DNA of 64,000 bases from Amoebidium appalachense (lineage: Eukaryota > Ichthyosporea): the NCBI GenBank assembly GCA_963693365.1, contig CAVNZM010000014.1, positions 1,116,001 to 1,180,000 of the forward strand, written 5' to 3'. Below are positions 23,198-63,188 of this stretch, piece after piece. Position 1 is the stretch's first letter, and each line of letters opens with the position of its first letter. Under the pieces are notes generated by a model. The model worked only from the letters and a program-made list of their open reading frames with translations, did no database searches and had not been told where the DNA came from. The position numbers were made by a program, and so were the translations under genes.

Positions 23198-24562
23198 GGG
23201 GGGAGGAGGATGTGTGCTGGTTACAAGCAAAGGATAGTTATGGTTGTGTATGGCCATCAGGGTGTGTAATAGTATTGTGATGTGACGATGTGACGGATGG
23301 AAGAAACGAAGGTGGTTTCAGATCCCAGGACCTGCAATTTGTAAGTAAAAGACGGTGGCAAAAACTATCACGAAAAACCTGCAAGTGTGCACGTGTCCTG
23401 GCCTTGGAACAGACAATGTGTGCACATGTACGTACATGTGTGTGTGTGAAAATAATAAATGTTGAAGACCGCCGCGAGTGATTGACCGAAACAGTAATAT
23501 TCTAACTATAAATGTGCCCTTTGAGGGGTTGTGAGTTTCATGATCGGGGGCCAGCTCGCCCGGCCGGATCGATGGCCATGGTTGCGGGGGGGTTGACAAC
23601 TTAGGCTTCTGATCTGGAGGGGGAGGGGGAGGGGGGAGGGAGGGGGGGATGTACACGGGCATGCATGGGCCGGATCTACAACTTGCGATGTTGTCTGGCT
23701 GTCACATGTGCACAGGGCAATTTGGAAGCTGAGGGTATATATACCACCAAGGACTCGCCGATCGGGTTCGAGGGGATCAAGATACCACATGGCAGATCTG
23801 GCGGCAAAAGTTTTCCGGAAATTTAAAGGGCAGGATTTGGCGGCCTTTTTCTTTTTCTTTTTCTTTTTTCTTTTTCTTTTTCTTTTTCTTTTCTTTCCTT
23901 TCCTTTCCTTTTTTTTTTTTTTTTTTTTTTGGGGGGGGGGGGGGGGGGGGCCACCAAGTCCACAAAAAATGACAAGGACGGGGGTGCCGAGGGATGAGGC
24001 TATCTTACTAAACTGTGCATTTGTTCACCTATGTCCTCTTTTTTTCCTGTTTATCGTTCATCTCGTATGTATAACTTGAATACCATATCACGCGTAACAG
24101 GAGTATATTTATCACGTGTACGAATACCAATAAGCCCAACATCAATCTGGCAGTCTGAGACATTAAAAACACCACCTCATTCAAACTATCGTGCATTCTA
24201 TCTACAGTTCGAATATTGAAATTGTTTGTACATGTGGCATCTTATCTATGAAATATCTGTGATATCTTGTTAGCTCATATTTTGGAGTGTATCTCAACAA
24301 AACTTTAAAAAGAAAAAATAAAACCAAAAATTGCACACACAAGTGCAATCTTACCACTGCACAAAGCAAATCCACACAAGATATATCTTGCAAACAAAAT
24401 TGAAGGGTGTCTCTTGAACGTGCTTCATACACTATATACACTCCTAGACGTATTTGCTATACACAAGCATTCATATCTCGTAATTTTTACAAATGTGGAC
24501 AAAGAAGTGGAACCGGAACCCTAACAGGCTACAGAACTGCGTGCGTCACTGACTCACAAATG

Positions 24563-24612
<50 letters not shown>

Positions 24613-24882
24613 CCCCCACCCACCCACCCCACAAAGACCCACAACCACCACCGAGAAAAAAGAAAAGAAAATGAAAGAAAGAAAGAAAAAAAGAAAGAAA
24701 AAAAGAAAGAAAGAGACTCCCTCGGAGAGACAGAGAGATGGGAAAAAAGAAGAAAGAAAAGAAAAAGCAAGAAAGAGACTCTCTCTCGGAGAGACAGAGA
24801 GAGGAAGGAAGACAAAACAAAAGCTGACACAAACATAGCCATCAAACCAAATCCAACATCCACACCTCCACCACCGAACAAC

Positions 24883-24942
<60 letters not shown>

Positions 24943-25021
24943 TTCACACCACTACCACACACCACAAAAAGGTTTTAAAAGAAAGGAAAAGCGAATCCGT
25001 GCATTCAAGTACTATCACAGC
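22724..25021. repeat. Intergenic region, FBXW7 to zinc-finger gene 1
   Basis: The two genes converge here. It holds a G-tract (23158-23196), a pyrimidine-only block of TTTTTC units, T and C runs with a following G run (about 23846-23950), an AT-richer unique segment (24000-24560), a C-tract (24564-24610), a purine-rich block of GAAA repeats (24645-24825) and a 59-nt C-tract (24884-24942). No coding exon was recognised. No AATAAA for the minus-strand gene is evident just below 25022. Confidence 0.6.
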
Positions 25022-27154
25022 TCACACAGTGTGTGGCGAAGGAACCCCATCCCTACCCGTCGAATTTCCATCTTTAGGCGGTATTTTCTTTGGTGTGCGC
25101 AAAATCCTTCCGGTTCCTGTTGAAATTCCCGTTCCGATCGGTCGTTCACTCGACCCATTCCCTCCATTCCCTCCCGAATTTTCCTCTCTCTTTTCCTCTC
25201 CGCACGGTTCGTCTTTTGTTTGGAAACCCAAACTTCGCACATGCCGATTCAAAACATGCTGCTGGAAAGTCTCCAATCGCACAAAAGTAGCGCCTTCGCA
25301 CTCACCCCACGGGCACAAAAACATTTTCCCATCTTTCGTGTGCGCGGAATGCACATGTTGGATGAGCTCCGCCCTCCTCTTAAACTTCACGCCGCACGAC
25401 GGGACGAAACAACAGAGGGTCTCGCTGACAAAAACGAGGTCGGACAACTCAAGTCTCAACCGTTTGTATTTTTGCTTCCCTTCCGTGTTCGCCTTTGCAT
25501 GTGCCCTTTTCTCCGTTTTTCTGGGTGTTTCCAACACCGGAATATCCGTTCTAGAAACGTCTTCCGTACGTTCATCCTCCGCTCCACCTTCCACCTCGTT
25601 CACCTCCGTCTTTTCAACAGTCATGTCCAACCCCGAATCAACTATATCCCCTTGTTGTTCTGAACGAGCAGGGGCCAATTGCAGAGCTGCATTAACATTT
25701 CCATTTTCCGCCTTTTCCTCTGTAATCGATTCCTCGAGTTCTTTCTTTCCATCTTCCCTTTCATCCCCCCCATTCGGTTCTCTTGGGAGTTCAGGGTCGA
25801 TCGGACCATCCTCGGGTTCCGTATGGGTCGCCTCGTTTCCCCGCTCAGCGCCCTCTGCATCCGCCTGCTCATGTTCCGTTCGCTTGACACGGTTGCCCGC
25901 CTTCCCTCGTCCATGCTCACCCTTACGTTCTTGCTCGTCGTTCTTGCTGGCTAACGAATCGGTCACGTTTCTCCAATTCCGAAAAACGTTATGGGGGGAT
26001 GGAACGTTGGGTAGTGTGGTGGTAACAGTGTGAGAGGAAAATATGATCTCCACCTCGTGTGTGTTTTGAAGCAAAGACAAATCCAGAACTAACCGTCGTT
26101 TATCCGCTTGTGTATGCTCCGAGGTCGTACCGTTCACCACCGTCCCGTCAGGCCCAAATTTGACAACCGTGCATGCATGCTTGGATTCCTGTGGTGCAGA
26201 ATCGCTGTGCATGTTTACTGATTCTCGTTGCTCTTCAGATAAACCAGCACGCGGATTTGGGGCCGTGGGTTTGTTTCGTGCACGTTCAGAAGGTGTCAGG
26301 GAACCCGTGAGTCTGTGTGCTCCAGCTGACGACTCGTTTCCATCCCGTTGTAACCCGATTCGACCTTGCTCCAAGTAAACCCGATTCGACTTTGCTCCAA
26401 GTAACGTGTCCTGTTCATTATTTCTCTTGGGAGAGGCTGGCTCTGTGGGTGCCGAAGCAGGATTCGATTTGAAAAATGGGACCTCCCCCTCCCTCTCGTC
26501 TTGAATAGTGCGCTGTTGTTGTGTGTTATTGCTTGTATCTCCAGTTTCTGGTTGCACCGGAGCATTTACAACTTCCTCCGTTGTGTTTGTTAGCTCTGGG
26601 GATGCGGGCTCCGTCTTCACACTAAGAAACACAGGTGCCTTCTCATTTGCTTTTTTGCGTGAAGTGCTGTCATTCGTGCTGTTGTTTTGAGCCTGTGTCT
26701 CGAAAGAGGGGAGTGACGCGGGGGTGGGCGGAAAAGGGGGTGTGCTTGTGTATGTTGGCGCAGGTGTTTGCGTGATGTTAGGAATAACACGGTGTGGGTC
26801 TCTAACAGACGGTGGTTTGGGTTTAAGGGGAGGCAATTTTGACGTCTTGTGGTCAGTATTACGGTGTGTGATAATAAGTTGGGGGTTGTCAAATTCCCTC
26901 CCACAGCCACTAACAGAGCATACAACGCCATCAACACGCTGCTTCTTTGTGCTGCCCCTTTTATCATCGTCTCCAGAGGGTCTGGAATTCCTCTCACTCT
27001 CTCCCTCTCCCGTATGGTTTGATTGTGTGCTTTGTGGGTGTTTCCTATGAATATGTTCGTTCATTTGCCTATAGAGGTTGCAGCTAAAGTCAGGGCAACG
27101 TGGGCACTTGAGCCTCCCCTCCTCCGGCTCTCCTTTTATGTAATCTTCAGACAT
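25022..27154 (-). CDS. Single-exon C2H2 zinc-finger protein 1 (four fingers, 2+2)
   Basis: Uninterrupted 710-codon frame, ATG at 27154-27152, TGA at 25024-25022. Two C2H2 fingers lie at the N-terminus (C17/C20/H34/H39; C79/C84/H97/H102) and two near the C-terminus (C582/C587/H600/H605; C614/C619/H633/H638). About 480 low-complexity residues rich in Glu, Thr, Asn and Pro separate them, including acidic repeats and a basic AKANTEGKQKYKRLR segment just before finger 3. The fingers are isolated pairs, not a long KRAB-type array, and most use C-x4-C spacing. DNA or RNA binding is likely from the fold, but the target is unknown. It has no introns although FBXW7, mL52 and LIG4 are intron-rich. The sister gene at 30886-31659 has the same plan. 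A hAT-like element lies about 110 bp upstream of the ATG and may affect its promoter. Confidence 0.78.
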   Translation of the reverse strand: MSEDYIKGEPEEGRLKCPRCPDFSCNLYRQMNEHIHRKHPQSTQSNHTGEGESERNSRPSGDDDKRGSTKKQRVDGVVCSVSGCGREFDNPQLIITHRNTDHKTSKLPPLKPKPPSVRDPHRVIPNITQTPAPTYTSTPPFPPTPASLPSFETQAQNNSTNDSTSRKKANEKAPVFLSVKTEPASPELTNTTEEVVNAPVQPETGDTSNNTQQQRTIQDEREGEVPFFKSNPASAPTEPASPKRNNEQDTLLGAKSNRVYLEQGRIGLQRDGNESSAGAHRLTGSLTPSERARNKPTAPNPRAGLSEEQRESVNMHSDSAPQESKHACTVVKFGPDGTVVNGTTSEHTQADKRRLVLDLSLLQNTHEVEIIFSSHTVTTTLPNVPSPHNVFRNWRNVTDSLASKNDEQERKGEHGRGKAGNRVKRTEHEQADAEGAERGNEATHTEPEDGPIDPELPREPNGGDEREDGKKELEESITEEKAENGNVNAALQLAPARSEQQGDIVDSGLDMTVEKTEVNEVEGGAEDERTEDVSRTDIPVLETPRKTEKRAHAKANTEGKQKYKRLRLELSDLVFVSETLCCFVPSCGVKFKRRAELIQHVHSAHTKDGKMFLCPWGECEGATFVRLETFQQHVLNRHVRSLGFQTKDEPCGEEKREENSGGNGGNGSSERPIGTGISTGTGRILRTPKKIPPKDGNSTGRDGVPSPHTV

Positions 27155-27270
27155 TTTCCATGGAACATTACACTAGCCATAGAAAGTACTCACTACCACA
27201 CAAGTGTTTTCTGTGAGTGGCAGCGAGAAAGTTTCACTAAAAATAGATCACTAAAATAGACCCTTCAGTG

Positions 27271-29716
<2,446 letters not shown>

Positions 29717-29724
29717 CTTCAGTG

Positions 29725-30885
29725 TCAGCGCCATTACATCCCCAGGCCGGCTGGGCTACCCCACACGAAGTGGGCGACTATACCTCACCCATATATCCAA
29801 ACCTAAACCCAGATTCCTAGATTTAATATTAGTATTGACGGTCGATTGGATAGCGAAATATTGTGTTTCAATCTGCTACCAATCATCGCGTGGTCAGATA
29901 TGCCATAGATCACCATCGAGCACCTGAATTTTATAAGAAAAGCGCCTCTTTGATAGCACATCTTTTCCAAATAAGGCAGGTAATTTGGGTTTCACGGTTC
30001 AAAATCTGGGTTTGAGATAGGAATCTATTATAGAAGGGGGGGGGGGGGGGGGGGAGGGTCTTCCAGATTCCCAAACCCAAACCCAAATCTTCAGCGACAA
30101 CAAGATGAAGCAAGAAAACGCCAAGAACTAAGATGTTAAGCATATTTCTGGTACAATTTCGGCCTAAAAATATTATCTTATCAAGTAACATTAATATTTG
30201 TATGTTTTATAATGCTTTACTATAGTATATATTCTTTGTTTCTTCATAGGCGTGGTGCGAAGCGGCGGTCATGCCGCATGCGTGACATCTGGGTTTAAAT
30301 TCTGTGTTTGGGTTTGGGTATTTGGGTACGGTATAGTCGCCCAGCTTCAAACACTGTCACCTACTGAGGGGACTCGTATTTTTCCTTACACACACAGCGA
30401 ACACTGGACTCTCGGGACCGTAGAGCCGCCGCGAGAGAAAGCATGCACGCGGTCGCGAGAGTGTAAGGAAAAATAGATAGGTGTGAGGCGAACGTGAAGT
30501 TCAAAGCAGCCCAGGCACCGTCAGTACGTGCCAGCTTCAAACACCCATTCCTTCCTAGGTCTCTTTCTGCAACCCCCCCCCTCCCCCTCCCCCCCCCCCC
30601 CCCCCCCCCCCTCCCCCCCTCCGCCCCACTCCCCCCAAACACACACACACATACCTCACAAATGGTCCTTACTCCGGGCCCTCTCCTGTCCGCTCGATAA
30701 AACACTCCCTCCTCATACTTACTTGCTGTTCGACTCAACCCTCAACAGTTGGCCAAGCTATGGCGGTCTTACCTTCTGTCTCCTAGCCTCGTTCTTCAAT
30801 ACTTGGCCCCTCGCCCCTTATTGTTTTTTTCTGGACAGAGGCCGCCACCATAGTTCGTCTTCTTCTTCACTGCTATCATACGAAC
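29725..30885. repeat. Gene-free interval upstream of zinc-finger gene 2
   Basis: Mostly unique, with a G-tract (30036-30058) and C-tracts (30571-30616). Degenerate CCCAAA/TTTGGG words recur in both orientations (29800-29815, 29985-30015, 30068-30088, 30291-30330), hinting at a decayed repeat. Promoter and 5' UTR of the plus-strand zinc-finger gene must lie in its distal part. No other gene seen. Confidence 0.5.
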
Positions 30886-31659
30886 ATGGCTCGTCGATTT
30901 CGCTGCCACTACGTGGGATGTGGCGCAACTGAATACCACTGGGAAAGTTCGCTCAAGGAGCATCTTGAGAGGGTACACGAAACCACCAACCCTTATGTTT
31001 GCCCGGTAAAAACGTGTGCCGTTCCATTCACGTCACAAAGGAGATTGGATAATCACATAAGGGACAGGCACGATGGTGACAAAAGTGAGCCAGAAGTGCA
31101 GGCCAAACGGAGAGCAAATGGGCATGTTCGTGGGAAGAGTGGAGGGGAGCAAAGTGAAGATGTCTGGGAAGGGACTGTGGAGAACGCAAGGGAGGAGCAA
31201 CATGAAGAGGATGATTGGGAGGGGGAGCTTTCTGGACCCCCACTTATTATCCCTGTGAAGGGGATCGGCGTGTTGAGAAACGTCAAAACGAAAATACCTA
31301 AGTTCAACGGCTCCAAAACGACACAGGAACACACACAAAGAACACCACCTTCAACAAGGAGATTGAGAAGACGTGCAACAAGGGAGTCATTCTCTGCAAA
31401 TGATTCAAGCGATGAATCCTCGGGTGGGGAACTGCTTTCAGCACTGAGAGAGGAGGCGCACAAACGAAGAAGGGTGCAGTGCATGTGGGATGGATGTGGT
31501 ATGTATTTTACGCAAAAGGAGTATTTGAATCGGCACGTGGAAGAACATGCGTTTGGGCGGTTGGTCGTGGTGTGCAGGGTTAAGGGTTGTGAGGAGGAAC
31601 TGAGAAGTGTCGGGGAAAGGAAAGTACATATGGAGAAAGTTCATAACAAAAGCTCGTAA
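30886..31659 (+). CDS. Single-exon C2H2 zinc-finger protein 2 (four fingers, 2+2)
   Basis: Continuous 257-codon frame, ATG at 30886, TAA at 31657-31659, with no sign of splicing. Fingers 1 and 2 are at C7/C12/H26/H31 and C39/C44/H57/H62. Fingers 3 and 4 are at C199/C204/H217/H221 and C230/C235/H248/H253. The 130-residue middle is acidic and Ser-rich with KR clusters (STRRLRRRATRES). The layout matches the 710-aa protein at 25022-27154, with a much shorter middle, so I infer paralogues. The pair is head-to-head with the hAT-like element between them. It is probably a nucleic-acid-binding nuclear protein, and no specific family name is justified. Confidence 0.8.
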   Translation: MARRFRCHYVGCGATEYHWESSLKEHLERVHETTNPYVCPVKTCAVPFTSQRRLDNHIRDRHDGDKSEPEVQAKRRANGHVRGKSGGEQSEDVWEGTVENAREEQHEEDDWEGELSGPPLIIPVKGIGVLRNVKTKIPKFNGSKTTQEHTQRTPPSTRRLRRRATRESFSANDSSDESSGGELLSALREEAHKRRRVQCMWDGCGMYFTQKEYLNRHVEEHAFGRLVVVCRVKGCEEELRSVGERKVHMEKVHNKSS

Positions 31660-31790
31660 ATGTACGTGTTGATCATCAAAACAAGGGCTGATGTTTAGAT
31701 CTTGTGAATTGGGCTGTTGTCTAGATCTTATGAATGAATGCTATAAGCAAAAGCATTGTATTAGGTGCATACTGGATGCATACTGGTACT

Positions 31791-31796
31791 AATAAA
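31791..31796 (+). terminator. Zinc-finger gene 2 poly(A) signal
   Basis: AATAAA 132 nt after the stop codon, the first canonical signal downstream. Confidence 0.7.
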
Positions 31797-32394
31797 AGTG
31801 AGGAACAAAACTTTTACATTCTGTAGCAACTTACTTTACCAAGACTTACTTTCTATGGGCCCAACCATGTGGGGGTCACGTGGGTGTGTTGGTGTGTGGC
31901 CGATGACTGCGAGCTTGCATCAAAGTTTAGCCAAAAGGTTCGGTTGCGGTGATGCAACGTGGTGGTAGTATTTGCGTCTGTGTACATGTACACGGGTGTG
32001 TGTGTGTGTGTGTGTGTGTTGAAGGGGGAGGAGGTGGGGAGATAGGTAGAGGTGGCGGTGGTTGTTGTTGTGTGTGTGTATATATATACTGGTGGTGGTG
32101 GTGCTGGGGGGCGGGGGGAGCCTCAGGGGGGGGGAGGGGAGGGCGGAGGACGGGGGGGGGGGGGGGGGGGGGGGGGGTTAGAAATCGTTTAGAACTATAC
32201 GCTAGGCACCCCGGGGGAGCCGGATTCGGAGGGGAAGGGGGGGAGGGGGAACTTCCGGGTGCCGGGAAGGAGGGGTGTTCAAACTTTTGTTTCACCCAGC
32301 ACATATACATACATCAAGAACGTCGACAGCTTACGCTAACTCAGTCAGTTTCAAACCAACCGAGTGTGTGTACACGTGTGGTGCAAGTCGTGGT

Positions 32395-32428
<34 letters not shown>

Positions 32429-32447
32429 TGTGTGTGTGTGTGTTGGT

Positions 32448-32482
<35 letters not shown>

Positions 32483-32653
32483 CTGCTCAGAGTACTAAAT
32501 ACAAGCCGTGACAAAAGAAAAAAAAGGGTTCAAGTATGACTTTTACTGCCGGGCATCAAAATAATAAATGCAAGGGCGGGTGGGTGGGTTAATTTGTGTG
32601 TGTGTGTGTGTTTGTGTGTGTGTGGTGGTAGTGGGGGGGGGGGGGGGGGGGGG

Positions 32654-32716
<63 letters not shown>

Positions 32717-33055
32717 AGAGGGAGAGAGAGAGAGAGAGGGAGAGAGAGAGAATTGTCTTTTGATTACATTACACAGTGCACAGACCCAGGATGAAAGTCC
32801 AAGGAGGGCACATGATGCTACGATAGATCATATCAAAACCAGACAGAAAGAGTCTTCTCTTACTCGAAGCTATAGGTCAGAAACCGGAAATTGGGAATTT
32901 AGGTGTTAAGCACGGGCATCAGGAACAAACGTTACAACACAGATGAACCCGTGAACATAAAAACCGCAGGCCCCATGTTACCAGGCCCTGAACCGGCAGG
33001 AACCTGGGGGTGGTGTGTGTGTGTGTGTGTGTGTGTGTGGGAGGGGCGGGCGGCT

Positions 33056-33092
<37 letters not shown>

Positions 33093-33271
33093 AGGTATAA
33101 TGCTAAGCATTGTACGACGTACAATTACACGGTGGGAAAACACGGTGCAGGACACATGCAACCACAAGTCATCGACGATGGTGGTGGTGGTGGTGGTGGT
33201 GGTGGTTGTGTGTGTGTGTGTGTGTGTGTGCGTGGGTGTATGTGTATGTGTGTGTGTGTGTGTGTGTGTGC

Positions 33272-33317
<46 letters not shown>

Positions 33318-33454
33318 GTGTGTGTGGGTGTGTCTGTGTGTGTGTGTATGTGTGTGTGTGTGTGGGGGGGGGGGGGGGCAAGATTCGCTCCCTCAGGAGC
33401 ACAGACACGATTTGAATTCATGTATTGAATGTTGAAACCATCAAAAGGTGCCCG
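31797..33454. repeat. Intergenic repeats between zinc-finger gene 2 and MRPL52
   Basis: Tracts: (GT)n 31997-32019; G 32150-32177; (GT)n 32397-32442; G 32447-32482; (GT)n, G and (GA)n compound 32596-32751; (GT)n 33014-33038; G 33058-33091; (GGT)n 33179-33206; long (GT)n with variants 33207-33364. No exon recognised. The two flanking genes converge on this interval. Confidence 0.7.
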
Positions 33455-33460
33455 TTTATT
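33455..33460 (-). terminator. MRPL52 poly(A) signal
   Basis: TTTATT on the plus strand (AATAAA on the minus) lies about 150 nt beyond the MRPL52 stop codon, the expected distance. Confidence 0.6.
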
Positions 33461-33608
33461 CGAGATGTAAAGGTTGATTCCAAAAGCAAAAAGCAAATCT
33501 GCCTTGGCAGCACGTCAGTTTCCGGGCACATACAACACCAGGAACAGAAAGTAGGTGTTTTCATTGGTCAAAAATCACACGTTCGGTATCCGCTACATTC
33601 TTCGGCCG

Positions 33609-37092
<3,484 letters not shown>

Positions 37093-37886
37093 TTTTCAAG
37101 ACGTTTTGGGTAATGGATTACAGAATGGGGGACAGAAAAGTTGATAAAATGAGCTCTTGGCTGGGTTCTAGGGTGTCAAGTTCTTTAAAGGAAGCCTTTG
37201 TTCAAGAGGTTGCGCGTGGTTCGGGTGAATAAGGCAGCAGAAAACACCAAAGAACATGAAGATTGAAGAAGGAATGAAAGAGTGTCGTGTTTGATAGAGG
37301 ATGTATTCATTCAGCAGTAACGGTCGTAAGCTAATGTGGAGGACATGTATTTATCCCATAAGGGTGATTTTTCTACAGAAATTGTTGGGTGATGGTAAAA
37401 AGAATTTCCGAAGGAAAGCCTTGGTCACGGAAAGTTGTGTGCGAGATGGCGAGCGCAAGCGCAATGTGGTGATGTAGTCTGCCTGTCAGGACTCAGACTC
37501 TTGTGACGTCATCATTACAATTGAGCAAAAGGGGGTAAGCACCTGTAGACTAAAATTGGTCTGGGCCTTGTGCTGTGATATTAAAAAGCAGTTCTGGTCT
37601 TTAAAAGCTACGACATATTTTAAAGTTGGCAAACAGGCAATCTAAACTTTGTAAAACCAATCACAGAGAAGAAAGGATTCCGTAATCGCGCCGCTCAGTT
37701 TTGAGCCTGTCAAGTGCGCGCGCGCTTTCAAAAGAGTTGGAAGACAGCCCTACCACCTACCACCTACTGAGGCGGTGTCTCCTTTTTTTTTTTTTTTTTT
37801 GCCGCCTAAGTAGATGTAAAAACGTCGCACGTGCAGCAACACGTCAGTACGTGTTAGCCCTACCACCTACTGAGGCGGTGTCTCCC

Positions 37887-37939
<53 letters not shown>

Positions 37940-38415
37940 AAGCCGCCTCAAGTAGATGTATAACGTCGCACGTGCGGCAACACGTCAGTACGTGTTAGAA
38001 GACACCCAAGCCTTGCAGCTTTGTTTTTGCCTTTATCTATGCCATGCAACAGTCTGTCGCAGTTTCTGGTCTGTAAAGTTGGGGAACACATCAGTTGCAC
38101 GGTTAACTTCCGGCTCCTTCTGTTTTTCTGCCAACACACACTTCTCGGACGGACCCGTCAAGCTCATTCCCAACCCCCCCCCCCCCCCCCCCCCCCCTCC
38201 TCTCTCCCCCCCCCCCCCCCCCCCCAACACACACACACACACACACACTAGGGGCCGTCCCCTTCTCCTTTCACTTATGCGTTCGTGCATACATTGTTCG
38301 CTTCAGAACACACTACATACCATGAACACACACTACATACCATGAACACACCGGGAAAGATATAGACGCACATGCCAAAGGTTATTCTCACGGTGCCATC
38401 TTTTGCTCTTGCACC
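37093..38415. promoter_or_regulatory. Divergent MRPL52-LIG4 intergenic region
   Basis: The start codons of MRPL52 (minus) and LIG4 (plus) are 1.32 kb apart, so one interval carries both promoters. The MRPL52-proximal half is unique sequence. Two tandem copies of a short element lie at 37747-37997, then C-tracts (38175-38225) and (CA)n. A 22-bp direct duplication (ACACACTACATACCATGA start) at about 38307-38351 is just upstream of the LIG4 ATG. No TATA or initiator could be assigned. Confidence 0.5.
37747..37997 (+). mobile_element. Tandem pair of a short structured interspersed element
   Basis: Two head-to-tail copies (37747-37856 and 37857-37997) start GCCCTACCACC and end CGTGTTA. Together they are flanked by GAAGACA at 37740-37746 and 37998-38004, a 7-bp target duplication. 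Each copy has CTACTGAGGCGG, a poly-T stretch, then CCGCC..AAGTAG, an inverted repeat with the T-tract in the loop. Further palindromes follow (CGCACGTGCG; ACACGT-CAGT-ACGTGT). A third copy lies at 62929-63048 in inverse orientation. No open frame, so it is mobilised in trans if at all. Confidence 0.8.
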
Positions 38416-62392
<23,977 letters not shown>

Positions 62393-62559
62393 ACTCATGT
62401 GTTGGGCTACTGTAGTAATAACAGATTGTTGTATGCAGAACGAATGATTCTGTTTGACAGTGATGATTATCTGGAGTGAATGTTTTAACTAGATGGACTG
62501 TATGCTTGAAGGTACGCCTTTTGAAATAGTGCTATTTACCTGTATAAGTACATACCCAA

Positions 62560-62575
62560 AATAAAACAAAATAAA
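62560..62575 (+). terminator. LIG4: LIG4 poly(A) signals (two)
   Basis: AATAAA at 62560-62565 and again at 62570-62575, 168 and 178 nt after the stop codon. Confidence 0.75.
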
Positions 62576-62928
62576 ACAAGGAAATGACAATTATGTGGAC
62601 TTCAAGGAATACATATAGTTGAATCTGCACCATGCGTGCGCACACACTGCGACACACACAGCACACACACACACACACACACGTGTACACCCACAAACAC
62701 ACATACGTACACTCACGCATGTGCAGCACACACACGCACAGGGCCACACATTCACCTCTGTTTACGACTTGTCTTCAAGTCGTACTATGTGCCATGAATG
62801 TTAATGTGAGCATGTTAAATCCATAAAAACGACTTTATCGATATCAAATAAATTGTATTGGTGGCTGCCAGGCTCTTTGGCACCTGATCCCTGTGTGACC
62901 AGTCACAATTGCAACCTAGGGGGCGCCC

Positions 62929-63048
62929 TAACACGTACTGACGTGTTGCCGCACGTACGATTAACATCTACTCGTCCCTTTTAAGTAAAAAATAAAATAA
63001 AAAATAAAAAAATAAAAAAATGAGACACCGCCTCAGTAGGTGGTAGGG
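62929..63048 (-). mobile_element. Short structured interspersed element, third copy
   Basis: Reverse complement of the unit at 37747-37997: it begins TAACACGTACTGACGTGTTG and ends CCGCCTCAGTAGGTGGTAGGG, with an A-rich stretch (T-rich on the element strand) in the middle. It is flanked by GGGCGCCC at 62921-62928 and 63049-63056, an 8-bp (palindromic) target duplication. Confidence 0.75.
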
Positions 63049-63056
63049 GGGCGCCC

Positions 63057-63098
63057 CTCCTCCCCTCTTTATTGACAAAGTCTTGCGTACGCGCGCGC

Positions 63099-63188
<90 letters not shown>

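Noticed and set aside
30291-30330. TTTGGG repeats as an interstitial telomere
   Set aside because: Only a few degenerate units, present in both orientations nearby. Not a telomere array.
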